A DNA stretch of 64,000 nt from Pseudomonas sp. IB20. Lineage in GTDB: Bacteria; Pseudomonadota; Gammaproteobacteria; Pseudomonadales; Pseudomonadaceae. The translations under genes and the position numbers were made by a program. Position 1 is the stretch's first letter; the number at the start of each line of letters is the position of its first letter. Below, one piece after another: positions 34,555 to 43,120 of the stretch. The stretch covers positions 2,961,610 through 3,025,609 of the forward strand of contig NZ_CP046103.1 in assembly GCF_009707325.1 (NCBI RefSeq), in the 5' to 3' direction. The notes beneath the pieces were generated by a model. It did no database searches, was not told where the DNA came from, and saw only the letters and a list, made by a program, of their open reading frames with translations.

Positions 34555-34718
34555 TGCGCACGACGCTCGCAGTACTGCGGTGCTCATGACTTCATGGTGC
34601 CTTCCACGCCTGTCGCCCTGCTGCCGCTTGAAAATGACCTGGTGCACGCCGACCGTGCCTCTGTCTTGCTGAATCATGTCGATAAAAAACCCGGACCATG
34701 TCCGGGTTTTTTCACCCT
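34555..34718 (+). repeat. 164-bp duplication, copy 1 (with terminator)
   Basis: Identical to 34723-34886, separated by four bases (TAGC). It begins TGCGCACGACGCTCGCAG and ends just after the terminator. The stretch 34511-34895 has no gene that I can support. Confidence 0.95.
34690..34712. terminator. Bidirectional terminator, copy 1
   Basis: CCCGGAC-CAT-GTCCGGG followed by six T residues; preceded by six A residues, so it works on both strands. It ends the GntR transcript. Confidence 0.9.
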
Positions 34719-34722
34719 TAGC

Positions 34723-34886
34723 TGCGCACGACGCTCGCAGTACTGCGGTGCTCATGACTTCATGGTGCCTTCCACGCCTGTCGCCCTGCTGCCGCTTGAA
34801 AATGACCTGGTGCACGCCGACCGTGCCTCTGTCTTGCTGAATCATGTCGATAAAAAACCCGGACCATGTCCGGGTTTTTTCACCCT
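34723..34886 (+). repeat. 164-bp duplication, copy 2 (with terminator)
   Basis: Second copy of 34555-34718. It ends ten bases before the stop codon of the leftward gene at 34896. Confidence 0.95.
34858..34880. terminator. Bidirectional terminator, copy 2
   Basis: Same hairpin as 34690, placed 16 bp beyond the stop of the leftward gene, which it would terminate. Confidence 0.9.
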
Positions 34887-34895
34887 AGAGTTTTA

Positions 34896-35495
34896 TCAAC
34901 TGCCCAACTGCCCACGGGTGTCCGCGTCGAAACGCTGGCGGGCCTGATCAGCCGCCGGTTTGAGCAACGCGAGCAGCGCCGCCTCACCGTACAACTGAGT
35001 GACCGCCAGTTCCTTGGGGGTCGGCTCAATCGGGATCAGCACCTCTTCGCCGTCGGCGTGCAGCCAGATGGCCACAACGTGCAGTGCCGAGATGAATAAC
35101 ACACGCAGCTCCACGGTTTTACCCTGCAATTGCGGCGACTGTTCCGCCAGTTTCAGCGCATCCACCGTCGCCGCTGCCAACGTCCCGTGGTTAAGCGAAG
35201 CGAACTCGACATGCCCGCGTACGTCGGCCAATTGCGCGTCGGCAATCGTCGCTCCATCGGCAAATACCAAGTAATGCCACTCGCCGATCTCGGCGTCTTT
35301 CAGGCCTTTACCCAGACTCAAGTTCTCCAGGCTGAGCGAGTAGCCACGATAGCCTTCGCTCAGCCTGATTTGGCCCGGCACAGCGGCCGCGAATTGGCGA
35401 TTGATGCCAAAGCCCTGGGTTTGCAGCGCAGCTTGCAGCGCTGGACGCAGTACCTGTACGCCGTTGGAGGGCGCCTTTGGATAAGTCAGTTGCAT
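34896..35495 (-). CDS. Protein of unknown function, partner of the papain-like protease
   Basis: A 199-residue protein without signal peptide or membrane segment. I do not recognise a family. Visible features: a start region LTYPKAPSNGVQVLRPALQ, a middle part with ISALHVVAIWLHADGEE and a C-terminal helix-rich tail (ELAVTQLYGEAALLALLKPA). The middle reads like alternating beta strands. It begins 13 bp after the stop of the protease gene and so forms a two-gene operon with it. A cognate inhibitor, immunity protein or accessory factor is possible, but only position suggests this. Confidence 0.7.
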   Translation of the reverse strand: MQLTYPKAPSNGVQVLRPALQAALQTQGFGINRQFAAAVPGQIRLSEGYRGYSLSLENLSLGKGLKDAEIGEWHYLVFADGATIADAQLADVRGHVEFASLNHGTLAAATVDALKLAEQSPQLQGKTVELRVLFISALHVVAIWLHADGEEVLIPIEPTPKELAVTQLYGEAALLALLKPAADQARQRFDADTRGQLGS

Positions 35496-35508
35496 GATGT
35501 AGCCCTCC

Positions 35509-36093
35509 TTAGTTTTTTACGGTGAAGTAAGTGTTGGTCCAATTGCCGCCGCCGTTGTACGAACCGGGGAACGAGTTCAATGCGCGAGTCGAATAGCCGT
35601 AGATCGAATCTGCGATCAACAGGTAGTTGCCGTTGGTGCCATAGATCACCAGAAAGTGCGCACCGCCACCGTACCAGGCGCAACGCAAACCGATGGGTCG
35701 GCCCCTGTTGAGCTGGTTTTGGATGGCGGGCATCTGCAGCGAGCCTTGAGTCATGCCGTTGTAGCTGCGCGTGATTCGCAAGGCGGAATCCAGATAGCCG
35801 TAGACGTTGCACGGTCCCGGCTGATTGCAGCAGTTGCGGTCCAGCGCGTTGCTGGCGACACCGCACTGGGTCCAGGACCCGGTGCCGTAGTAGTTACCGA
35901 CCGAGGCGGAAACAGCCGCCCAGCACCAGTTGGTCTGGGTTTGTTTCTGCATGCTGAAATTCAGGCTGGCGGCCGCCATTACTTTAGGCTGATGAGCCGC
36001 TTCGACTTCGACCAGTTGCGGGTCGAGCAAATGGCCGATCAGGCAGTTGGGCTGTGGGTCGCCGGTGAACCGGGTTGTTTCAGGGGTTAACAT
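35509..36093 (-). CDS. Papain-like cysteine protease (AvrRpt2/C39-like fold)
   Basis: A 194-residue protein whose catalytic block QTQTNWCWAAVSASVGNYY is typical of papain-like cysteine peptidases of the Peptidase_C70/C39-like group, with the histidine in GGGAHFLVIYG and an acid in IADSIYG. A paired-cysteine loop (DRNCCNQPGPCNVYG) follows the nucleophile as in many bacterial homologues. There is no signal peptide; the first ~45 residues may be a pro-region. Possible roles are toxin/effector or peptide processing. Upstream gene of a two-gene operon with the unknown 199-residue protein. Confidence 0.82.
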   Translation of the reverse strand: MLTPETTRFTGDPQPNCLIGHLLDPQLVEVEAAHQPKVMAAASLNFSMQKQTQTNWCWAAVSASVGNYYGTGSWTQCGVASNALDRNCCNQPGPCNVYGYLDSALRITRSYNGMTQGSLQMPAIQNQLNRGRPIGLRCAWYGGGAHFLVIYGTNGNYLLIADSIYGYSTRALNSFPGSYNGGGNWTNTYFTVKN

Positions 36094-36237
36094 TTTTCAA
36101 TCCTCCATGAATGAAAACACGCGTCCAGCGTGTATGGATGCAGCGGTGTTACTGAGCGATCGACGTTCCGAGGTGCGCCTATTCGAGGGCGCGTTCCGAT
36201 CTGGCTCGAGGTAACCCTAGGCGCGAATATGCATTAA

Positions 36238-36394
36238 CGCAAACATTTAAATGCATATGCGCATATTTGATCTTCCTCAAAAGTGACAGTTTCTAAAAGT
36301 CGACGCATTGCCTGAAGGCTCGATCTATCCCATTTGCCGGATTTTTTGTAGTGTCAAAATCAACGAAGTCTTCGTTTCGGAATTTCCAAGCTAC
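36238..36394. repeat. 157-bp direct repeat, left copy
   Basis: AT-rich sequence from CGCAAACATTTAAATGC to TTTCCAAGCTAC, identical to 39250-39406. On the minus strand it supplies the last 34 codons (VAWKFRNEDFVDFDTT...) of the open frame that ends at 36293. Confidence 0.97.
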
Positions 36395-39249
36395 GAAAAT
36401 CAGTGCGGAGTTCTCCCCGCCAGTCAGCGTGGAGCCCAGACTGCCGATGAGCCTGCTGCTGGCACCCGCTGTCAGAACGCTGTTCTTACCAGCAGTGAGC
36501 GTGCTTCGATCTCCAGCCATGAGCACACAATCGTCGCCAGCAGTCAGTTTGCTGCGATCTCCAGCGGTGAGATAACTGTTGCTGCCAGCCAATAGTTTGC
36601 TTCGGTCCCCCGCAGTCTGCGTGCTGTCTTTACCAGCAATAAGTTTGCTGCGCTCACCGGCCATCTGAATGCTGTGGGCGCCGGATATCAGCGTGCTGCG
36701 ATAGCCAGCAGTTTGCGAGCTACCCTTGCCGGCGATCAGCATGCTTTTGTGCCCGGCAATTTGAGTGCTTTCATGGCCCGCAATCAGTGAACTCCGATGA
36801 CTCGCAATCTGGTTGCTACCGTATCCGGCAGTCAGGCTACTGTGCATTCCGGACGTCAAGCTACTGCCATATCCCGCCGTCAGTACGCTACGAAGCCCGC
36901 TAATCAAAGTGCTCCCGTAACCCGCAGTCAAGAAACTGCGAATGCCACTGGTCAGTGTGCTGCCATAACCCGCGATCAGCGAACTGTCTTGGCCTGCCGT
37001 TCCTGTGCTCCCATAACCGGCGGTGAGCGTGCTGTCGCGCTCTGCCGTCTGCGTACTACCATAGCCCGCCGTTAACGTGCTCTCGTAGCCAGCGGTCTGG
37101 GTGCTGCCATAACCTGCGATCAATGAGCTGGAAAACCCAGCTGTTTCAGTACTGCCGTAGCCAGCGGTGAGCGTCTGTGCTCGGTACTCCTAACCTGCGA
37201 CCAGTGAGCTGTCATAGCCTGCGGTAGACGTACTGCCATAACCAGTCGTCAAACTGCTGTTGTAGCCAGCAGTTTGAGTACTGCCGTACCCGGCGATCAA
37301 AGTACTGCTTAGCCAGCGGTCGAGGTACTGCCATAACCAGTGGTGAGCGAGCTTTCTTCCTGGGCAGTTTGGGTGCTCCGTAGCCTGCGGTCAGTGTGCT
37401 TTTGTAGCCCGCCGTTTGAGTACTTCCGTAGCCAGCAATAAGTGAGCTTTCGTAGCCGGCTGTTGAAGTGCTGCCATAGCCCGTGGTCAGGGAGCTGTTG
37501 TCCTGGGCGGTTTGAGTACTGCCATAACCAGCAGTCAGGGTGCTTTCATAACCCGTTGTCTGGGTACTACCGTAACCTGCGATTAGAGAACTCTTGAAAC
37601 CTGCTGTTGAAGTACTGCCATAGCCGGCCGTGAGCGAACTGCTTTCCTGAGCAGTCTGGGTACTACCATAGCCTGCTGTCAGAACACTCCGGTAACCAGC
37701 GGTTTGGGTGCTGCCATATCCGGCAATGAGTGTACTGTCATAGCCGGCTGTTGAGGTGCTGCCGTAACCCGCAGTGAGTGAGCTGCCTTCCTGAGCGGTC
37801 TGTGTACTGCCATAACCTGCTGTCAGTTTACTTTGTTTGCGTACTGCCATAACCCGCTGTTAGCGAGCTTTCTCCTCCGGCAGTTTGAGTACTGCCGTAG
37901 CCGGCAATGATGGAGCTATCGGAACCAGAGGTGCCCGTACTGCCGTAACCGGCGGTGAGATCGCTGCCTTCCTGAGCTGTCTGCGTGCTGCCATAACCCG
38001 CTGTTAGCGAGCTTTCTTCTCCAGCGGTTTGGGTGCTGCCGTAGCCGCGATCATGAACTGTCGGAACCAGCGGTGCCCGTGCTGCCGTAGCCTGCGGTGA
38101 GATCGCTACCTTCCTGAGCGGTTTGTGTGCTGCCATAACCCGCTGTCAGCGAGCTTTCCTCTCCAGCGGTCTGAGTACTGCCATAGCCGGCGATCAGTGA
38201 ACTGTCGGAACCAGCGGTGCCCGTACTGCCGTAACCGGCGGTGAGATCGCTGCCTTCCTGAGCGGTTTGCGTACTGCCATAACCCGCTGTTAGCGAGCTT
38301 TCTCCTCCGGCAGTTTGAGTACTGCCGTAGCCGGCAATGATGGAGCTATCGGAACCAGAGGTGCCCGTACTGCCGTAACCGGCGGTGAGATCGCTGCCTT
38401 CCTGAGCTGTTGCGTCTGCCATAACCCGCTGTTAGCGAGCTTTCTCCTCCGGCAGTTTGAGTACTGCCGTAGCATCGGAAGAGCGTCTGTAGGGACAGGG
38501 TGTGCGGGGAATGGGGTGACGGGCGGTGAGATCGCTGCAGAACACTCCGGTAACCAGCGGTTTGGGTGCTGCCATATCCGGCAATGAGTGTACTGTCATA
38601 GCCGGCTGTTGAGGTGCTGCCGTAACCCGCAGTGAGTGAGCTGCCTTCCTGAGCGGTCTGTGTACTGCCATAACCTGCTGTCAGTTTACTTTCATGACCC
38701 GCGGTCTGAGTACTCCCATAGCCTGCAATAAGAGAACTGTCCGGGCCAGCGGTCCCGGTACTGCCGTAGCCAGCAGTGAGCGAACTCCCTTCCTGCGCCG
38801 TTTGTGTACTGCCGTAGCCCGCTGTAAGCACGCTGCCATGACCAGCAGTCTGTGTACTGCCATAGCCAGCGATCAGCGAACTGTCGGGGCCAGCGGTGCC
38901 CGTGCTGCCATAGCCTGCGGTGAGATCGCTCCTTCCTGAGCGGTTTGCGTCTGCCATAACCCGCTGTTAGCGAGCTTTCTCTCCGCGTTTGGTCTCCGTA
39001 GCCGCAATGATTGAACTGTCGGAACCTGAAGTTCCGGTACTCCCGTACCCCGCAATCAGGGTGCTTCGATCTCCAGCGGTTTCAGTACTGCCATAACCGG
39101 CGATGAGCTGACTCTGATTTGCGCCCGTGAGCGTACTGCCATAAACAGCTGTCTCTAGCGTTTTTAGCGCCTGATCTGTTGCCCCCGGCGGCCTGAAAGA
39201 GTCTTCGTTAATTTCCGGGCGCACTTCAGAAAAAGCAAATGGTTCAACC
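36293..39249 (-). pseudogene. Ice-nucleation protein gene, broken and truncated
   Basis: The minus strand encodes dozens of 16-residue units of the form AGYGSTxTAxxxSxL, the 48-bp repeat of InaW/InaZ-type outer-membrane ice-nucleation proteins; about 57 units would fit. It starts with a linker (EPFAFSEVRPEINEDSF) and VYGSTLTGANQSQLIAGYGS, but the ~180-residue INA N-terminal domain is absent. The reading frame shifts at least five times (near 38960, 38410, 38060, 37840 and 37150-37370). The array ends LIGSLGSTLTGGENSALIF; at exactly 36394/36395 the expected RCWDG-type C-terminal domain is replaced by unrelated sequence from the 157-bp repeat. Not functional as written. Confidence 0.9.
38474..38504 (-). 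other. Illumina-adapter-like sequence inside the ice-nucleation array
   Basis: ATCGGAAGAGCGTC at 38474-38487 followed by TGTAGGGACAGGGTGT matches the start of the TruSeq universal adapter complement (GATCGGAAGAGCGTC, G, TGTAGGGAAAGAGTGT) with one missing base and two substitutions. The surrounding 48-bp periodicity stops here for ~70 bp (about 38472-38540). This is very unlikely to be natural DNA. Confidence 0.85.
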
Positions 39250-39406
39250 CGCAAACATTTAAATGCATATGCGCATATTTGATCTTCCTCAAAAGTGACA
39301 GTTTCTAAAAGTCGACGCATTGCCTGAAGGCTCGATCTATCCCATTTGCCGGATTTTTTGTAGTGTCAAAATCAACGAAGTCTTCGTTTCGGAATTTCCA
39401 AGCTAC
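39250..39406. repeat. 157-bp direct repeat, right copy
   Basis: Identical to 36238-36394. On the minus strand it leads into the ice-nucleation linker. To its right begins ordinary sequence upstream of the bestrophin gene. Confidence 0.97.
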
Positions 39407-39542
39407 CCGCCACGCCTAGACGTGAGCGTTTGAAACATAGCCATACGTAACTGAAACGATTCAGGCCCAACGCGAACCTTTCTCCGCAAACGGGCGTCCG
39501 AGCTTAAGCACTGTTGCTTATCGCCCGCCGCGAGGTCCTCGT

Positions 39543-40433
39543 TTGAAAGCCGCCATCATCAAAAAATACCGACTGATCATCAAGACCATGGGCTATGTGG
39601 GCTGGGCTTTGTTCTGGCTGCTGTTGTGGGATGTGGCCGTCACGGTGGACTTCATGCTGTTTCTGACCACCAAGATCAATTTGCCGCTGATGCCGCTGAC
39701 GCTGCTGGGCTCGGCGCTGGTGGTGCTGATCAGTTTTCGCAACAGCAGCGCCTATAACCGCTGGTGGGAAGCCCGCACGCTGTGGGGCGCGATGGTGAAC
39801 AACTCGCGCAGCTTTGCCCGCCAGGTGCTGACCTTGCTGGATGACCCGGACGGCGAGGTCAACCCGATCAAAGCTACGCTGCTGCGCCGCCATGTGGCCT
39901 ATGTGAATTGCCTGGCGGCGCACCTCAGGGGTAATGCTTGCCCGGAGGAAGTGCGCGCGTTTATCCCCGCTGAGGAGTTCGCGCGCAACGGCGCGACCAA
40001 CAACTTTGCCAATGACATCCTCACCGGCTCGGCGGCTTTGTTGGCCCGCGAATACAAGGCCGGGCACCTGGACAGCATTCGCCTGGCGCGGCTGGAGTCG
40101 ACGCTGGTGGACCTGTCCAACGCCCAGGGCGGCATGGAACGCATCGCCAACACGCCGCTGCCCTACCCTTACGTATATTTCCCACGGCTGTTCATTTCGC
40201 TGTTCTGCCTGATCGTACCGGTGGGCCTGGTGGAATCTTTGGGCTGGTTCACCCCGCTGGCGTCGACGGTGGTCGGCTTTATGCTGCTGGCCATCGAGCG
40301 TATCGGCACCGACCTGCAAAGCCCGTTTCACTCCAGCGAGCACCAGATCCAGATGGAAAGCATCTGCGAAACCATCGAGAAAAACCTGCAGTCGATGCAG
40401 CGTGATGCGCTGGGTGGCGAGCGTATCGGTTGA
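39543..40433 (+). CDS. Bestrophin-family channel (YneE/UPF0187 type)
   Basis: A 296-residue membrane protein of the bacterial bestrophin family, chloride or cation channels that form pentamers. Characteristic blocks: ISFRNSSAYNRWWEARTLWGAMVNNSRSF after the first membrane helices, and PYPYVYFPRLFISLFCLIVPVG followed by MLLAIERIGTDLQSPF and H...QM. No ATG fits the family N-terminus; the TTG at 39543 has GAGGT ten bases upstream, and an ATG at 39588 would remove the first basic helix. Monocistronic by position. Confidence 0.88.
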   Translation: MKAAIIKKYRLIIKTMGYVGWALFWLLLWDVAVTVDFMLFLTTKINLPLMPLTLLGSALVVLISFRNSSAYNRWWEARTLWGAMVNNSRSFARQVLTLLDDPDGEVNPIKATLLRRHVAYVNCLAAHLRGNACPEEVRAFIPAEEFARNGATNNFANDILTGSAALLAREYKAGHLDSIRLARLESTLVDLSNAQGGMERIANTPLPYPYVYFPRLFISLFCLIVPVGLVESLGWFTPLASTVVGFMLLAIERIGTDLQSPFHSSEHQIQMESICETIEKNLQSMQRDALGGERIG

Positions 40434-40657
40434 TAACCTATCATTTTTACCAGTACACCTGACGCACCGTTTTCGCTAGCCTGTACCACAGGCATCCGAG
40501 CCTAATCGCCACAGTTAGCCCATTCACCACAATGGCGCTAAACCTCACCCCATCATCCCCAAGCCTGTAAAAGACTATTACCGGGCGCAATGTACTAACT
40601 AGTTACTTATCTTGCTAAAATCGCGTCTTTGCCCACTCACCTTCGAGTTCTGTCGAT

Positions 40658-43069
40658 ATGAAACGAGCATCGCGCGCCGCTGGCGCCTCTAGATTTCTCC
40701 TGCAGGGACTGGGCATTGTCATTGCCCTGCTCGGCGTGGCCATGGCCGTTGGCGGCGCCAAACTGGTCAGCCTGGGCGGTTCCTGGTACTTCTTGATCGG
40801 CGGCGTGGCCATGGCGGTTTCTGGTCTGTTGATCGCGCGGGGTAAACCGGCTGGCGCGTGGTTGTTCGCGGCCTTCCTGGTGGGCACGGCCGTGTGGGCG
40901 GTGGCGGATGTCGGCCTGGTGTTCTGGCCGCTGTTCTCGCGGCTGTTCATGTTTGCGGTGATCGGTGTGGTGGTGGCGCTGGTGTACCCGCTGCTGGCCG
41001 GCAGGCCTGCACGTGGTGCTTACGGCATCGCGGCCGTGATGGCCGTTGGCGTGGCGGTAGCGGCGGGCAATATGTTCGTCGCGCACCCAAGCGTAGCGCC
41101 AACCGGCAAAGGCCCCGGCATCACGCCGGTGGCGGCGGCCGATGCGCAGAAAGACTGGGCGCACTACGGCAATACCGAAGGCGGCAGCCGTTTTGCGGCG
41201 CTGGACCAGATCAACCGCGACACCGTCAACAAGCTCAAAGTGGCGTGGACCTACCACACCGGCGACGTGGCCATCAGCGACGGTAACGGTGCCGAAGACC
41301 AACTGACACCCCTGCAAATCGGCAACAAGGTGTTCATCTGCACGCCGCACAACAACCTGATCGCACTGGATGCCGACACCGGCAAAGAGCTGTGGAAGAA
41401 CGAAGTTAACGCCACGTCGGCGGTGTGGCAGCGTTGCCGGGGCATGGCGTATTTCGACGCCACTGCGCCGATTGCTCAACCGACCCAGCCGAACAGCTCG
41501 CCAATTATCGCGGCCAGCGTAGCCGCCGGTGCGCAGTGCCAGCGTCGCTTGCTGACCAACACCATTGATGCGCGCCTGATCGCAGTGGACGCCGACACCG
41601 GCAAGTTCTGCGAAGACTTCGGCACCCACGGCCAAGTGGATTTGAAAGCCGGCCTGGGCAATGTGCCGGACAGCTACTACCAACTGTCTTCGGCACCGCT
41701 GATCGCCGGCACCACCGTGGTGGTGGGCGGGCGCGTGGCGGATAACGTGCAGACCGACATGCCCGGCGGCGTGATCCGTGGTTTCGACGTGATCAGTGGG
41801 CAAATGCGCTGGGCCTTCGACCCGGGCAACCCCGAGGACAAGAGAGCCCCGGCCGCCGGCAGCACCTACGTGCGCAGCACCCCGAACAGCTGGGCGCCGA
41901 TGTCGTATGACCCGTTGATGAACACGGTTTTCCTGCCGATGGGCAGCTCGTCCACTGACATCTATGGCGTGGAACGTACCCAACTCAACCACAAATACGG
42001 CGCCTCGGTGCTGGCGCTGGACGCCTCCACCGGTGCAGAAAAGTGGGTGTACCAGACCGTCCACAATGACCTCTGGGACTTCGACCTGCCGATGCAGCCG
42101 AGCCTGATCGACTTCACTCCACCGGGCAGCGACAAACCTGTACCGGCGGTGGTGATCGGCACCAAGGCCGGGCAGATCTATGTGCTCGACCGCGCCACCG
42201 GCAAGCCGCTGACCGACGTCAAGGAAGTGCCGGTCAAGGCCGCCAACATCCCTAACGAGCCCTACTCGCTGACCCAGCCTAAATCGGTGGGCATGCCGCA
42301 AATCGGCGCGCAAACCCTGAGCGAATCGGACATGTGGGGCGCCACGCCGTACGACCAACTGCTGTGCCGCATTGATTTCAAAGGCATGCGCTACGAAGGT
42401 CTGTACACCGCGCCCGGCACCGATAAATCGCTGAGCTTCCCGGGCTCCCTGGGCGGCATGAACTGGGGCAGTATTTCCACTGACCCGGTGCACGGTTTTA
42501 TCTTCGTCAACGACATGCGCCTGGGCCTGTGGATCCAGATGGTGCCGTCCCAGAACAAGGCCCAGACCTCGTCCGGTGGCGAAGCGCTGAACACCGGCAT
42601 GGGCGCCGTGCCGCTCAAAGGCACACCGTATGCGGTGAACAAAAACCGCTTCCTGTCGGTCGCCGGCATTCCGTGCCAGGCGCCACCGTTCGGCACCCTG
42701 ACGGCCATTGACATGAAGACCCAGCAGATCGCCTGGCAAGTGCCGGTCGGCACCGTTGAAGACACCGGCCCCTTGGGCATCCGCATGCACCTGCCAATCA
42801 AGGTCGGCCTGCCAACCCTGGGCGGCACGCTGTCGACACAGGGCGGCCTGATCTTTATCGCCGGCACCCAGGACTTCTACCTGCGCGCCTTCAACAGCGG
42901 CAACGGTGATGAAGTGTGGAAGGCCCGCCTGCCAGTGGGCAGCCAAGGTGGCCCGATGACCTACGTGTCGCCGAAAACCGGCAAGCAATACATCGTCATC
43001 ACCGCTGGCGGCGCGCGCCAGTCCACCGACCGTGGCGACTACGTGATCGCCTACGCACTGCCGGAATAA
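40658..43069 (+). CDS. gcd: PQQ-dependent membrane-bound glucose dehydrogenase
   Basis: An 803-residue quinoprotein that oxidises glucose to gluconolactone in the periplasm and passes electrons to ubiquinone. Five N-terminal membrane helices (residues ~15-145) are followed by an eight-bladed PQQ propeller beginning near DAQKDWAHYGNTEGGSRFA. Blade motifs include AVDADTGKFCEDFG, the WDFDLPMQPSLID region and GGLIFIAGTQDFYLRAF. Length matches E. coli Gcd. The OprB porin gene follows 51 bp later. Together they form the extracellular glucose-oxidation route typical of the genus. Confidence 0.96.
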   Translation: MKRASRAAGASRFLLQGLGIVIALLGVAMAVGGAKLVSLGGSWYFLIGGVAMAVSGLLIARGKPAGAWLFAAFLVGTAVWAVADVGLVFWPLFSRLFMFAVIGVVVALVYPLLAGRPARGAYGIAAVMAVGVAVAAGNMFVAHPSVAPTGKGPGITPVAAADAQKDWAHYGNTEGGSRFAALDQINRDTVNKLKVAWTYHTGDVAISDGNGAEDQLTPLQIGNKVFICTPHNNLIALDADTGKELWKNEVNATSAVWQRCRGMAYFDATAPIAQPTQPNSSPIIAASVAAGAQCQRRLLTNTIDARLIAVDADTGKFCEDFGTHGQVDLKAGLGNVPDSYYQLSSAPLIAGTTVVVGGRVADNVQTDMPGGVIRGFDVISGQMRWAFDPGNPEDKRAPAAGSTYVRSTPNSWAPMSYDPLMNTVFLPMGSSSTDIYGVERTQLNHKYGASVLALDASTGAEKWVYQTVHNDLWDFDLPMQPSLIDFTPPGSDKPVPAVVIGTKAGQIYVLDRATGKPLTDVKEVPVKAANIPNEPYSLTQPKSVGMPQIGAQTLSESDMWGATPYDQLLCRIDFKGMRYEGLYTAPGTDKSLSFPGSLGGMNWGSISTDPVHGFIFVNDMRLGLWIQMVPSQNKAQTSSGGEALNTGMGAVPLKGTPYAVNKNRFLSVAGIPCQAPPFGTLTAIDMKTQQIAWQVPVGTVEDTGPLGIRMHLPIKVGLPTLGGTLSTQGGLIFIAGTQDFYLRAFNSGNGDEVWKARLPVGSQGGPMTYVSPKTGKQYIVITAGGARQSTDRGDYVIAYALPE

Positions 43070-43120
43070 CCCTGTGTTCGCGCGGTGCCCCCGCACCGCG
43101 CTTCTGTTTGGAAACCACGC

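Noticed and set aside
34555..34886. Small protein genes in the duplicated segment (open on both strands)
   Set aside because: Both frames run through a strong terminator hairpin, have no ribosome site and look like random open frames in GC-rich DNA.
36395..39249. CRISPR-like or satellite array from the short periodic units
   Set aside because: The 48-bp units are coding (16-residue AGYGST motif) and have no variable spacers between constant repeats. They are ice-nucleation repeats.
36395..39249. Repeat-rich adhesin or RTX toxin
   Set aside because: The AGYGSTxTA motif and the GSLGSTLTGGENS end block are specific to ice-nucleation proteins. RTX nonapeptides are absent.
36238..39406. Composite transposon or integrative element bounded by the 157-bp repeats
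   Set aside because: No transposase, integrase or terminal inverted repeats are present. The adapter-like sequence inside argues for an assembly problem.
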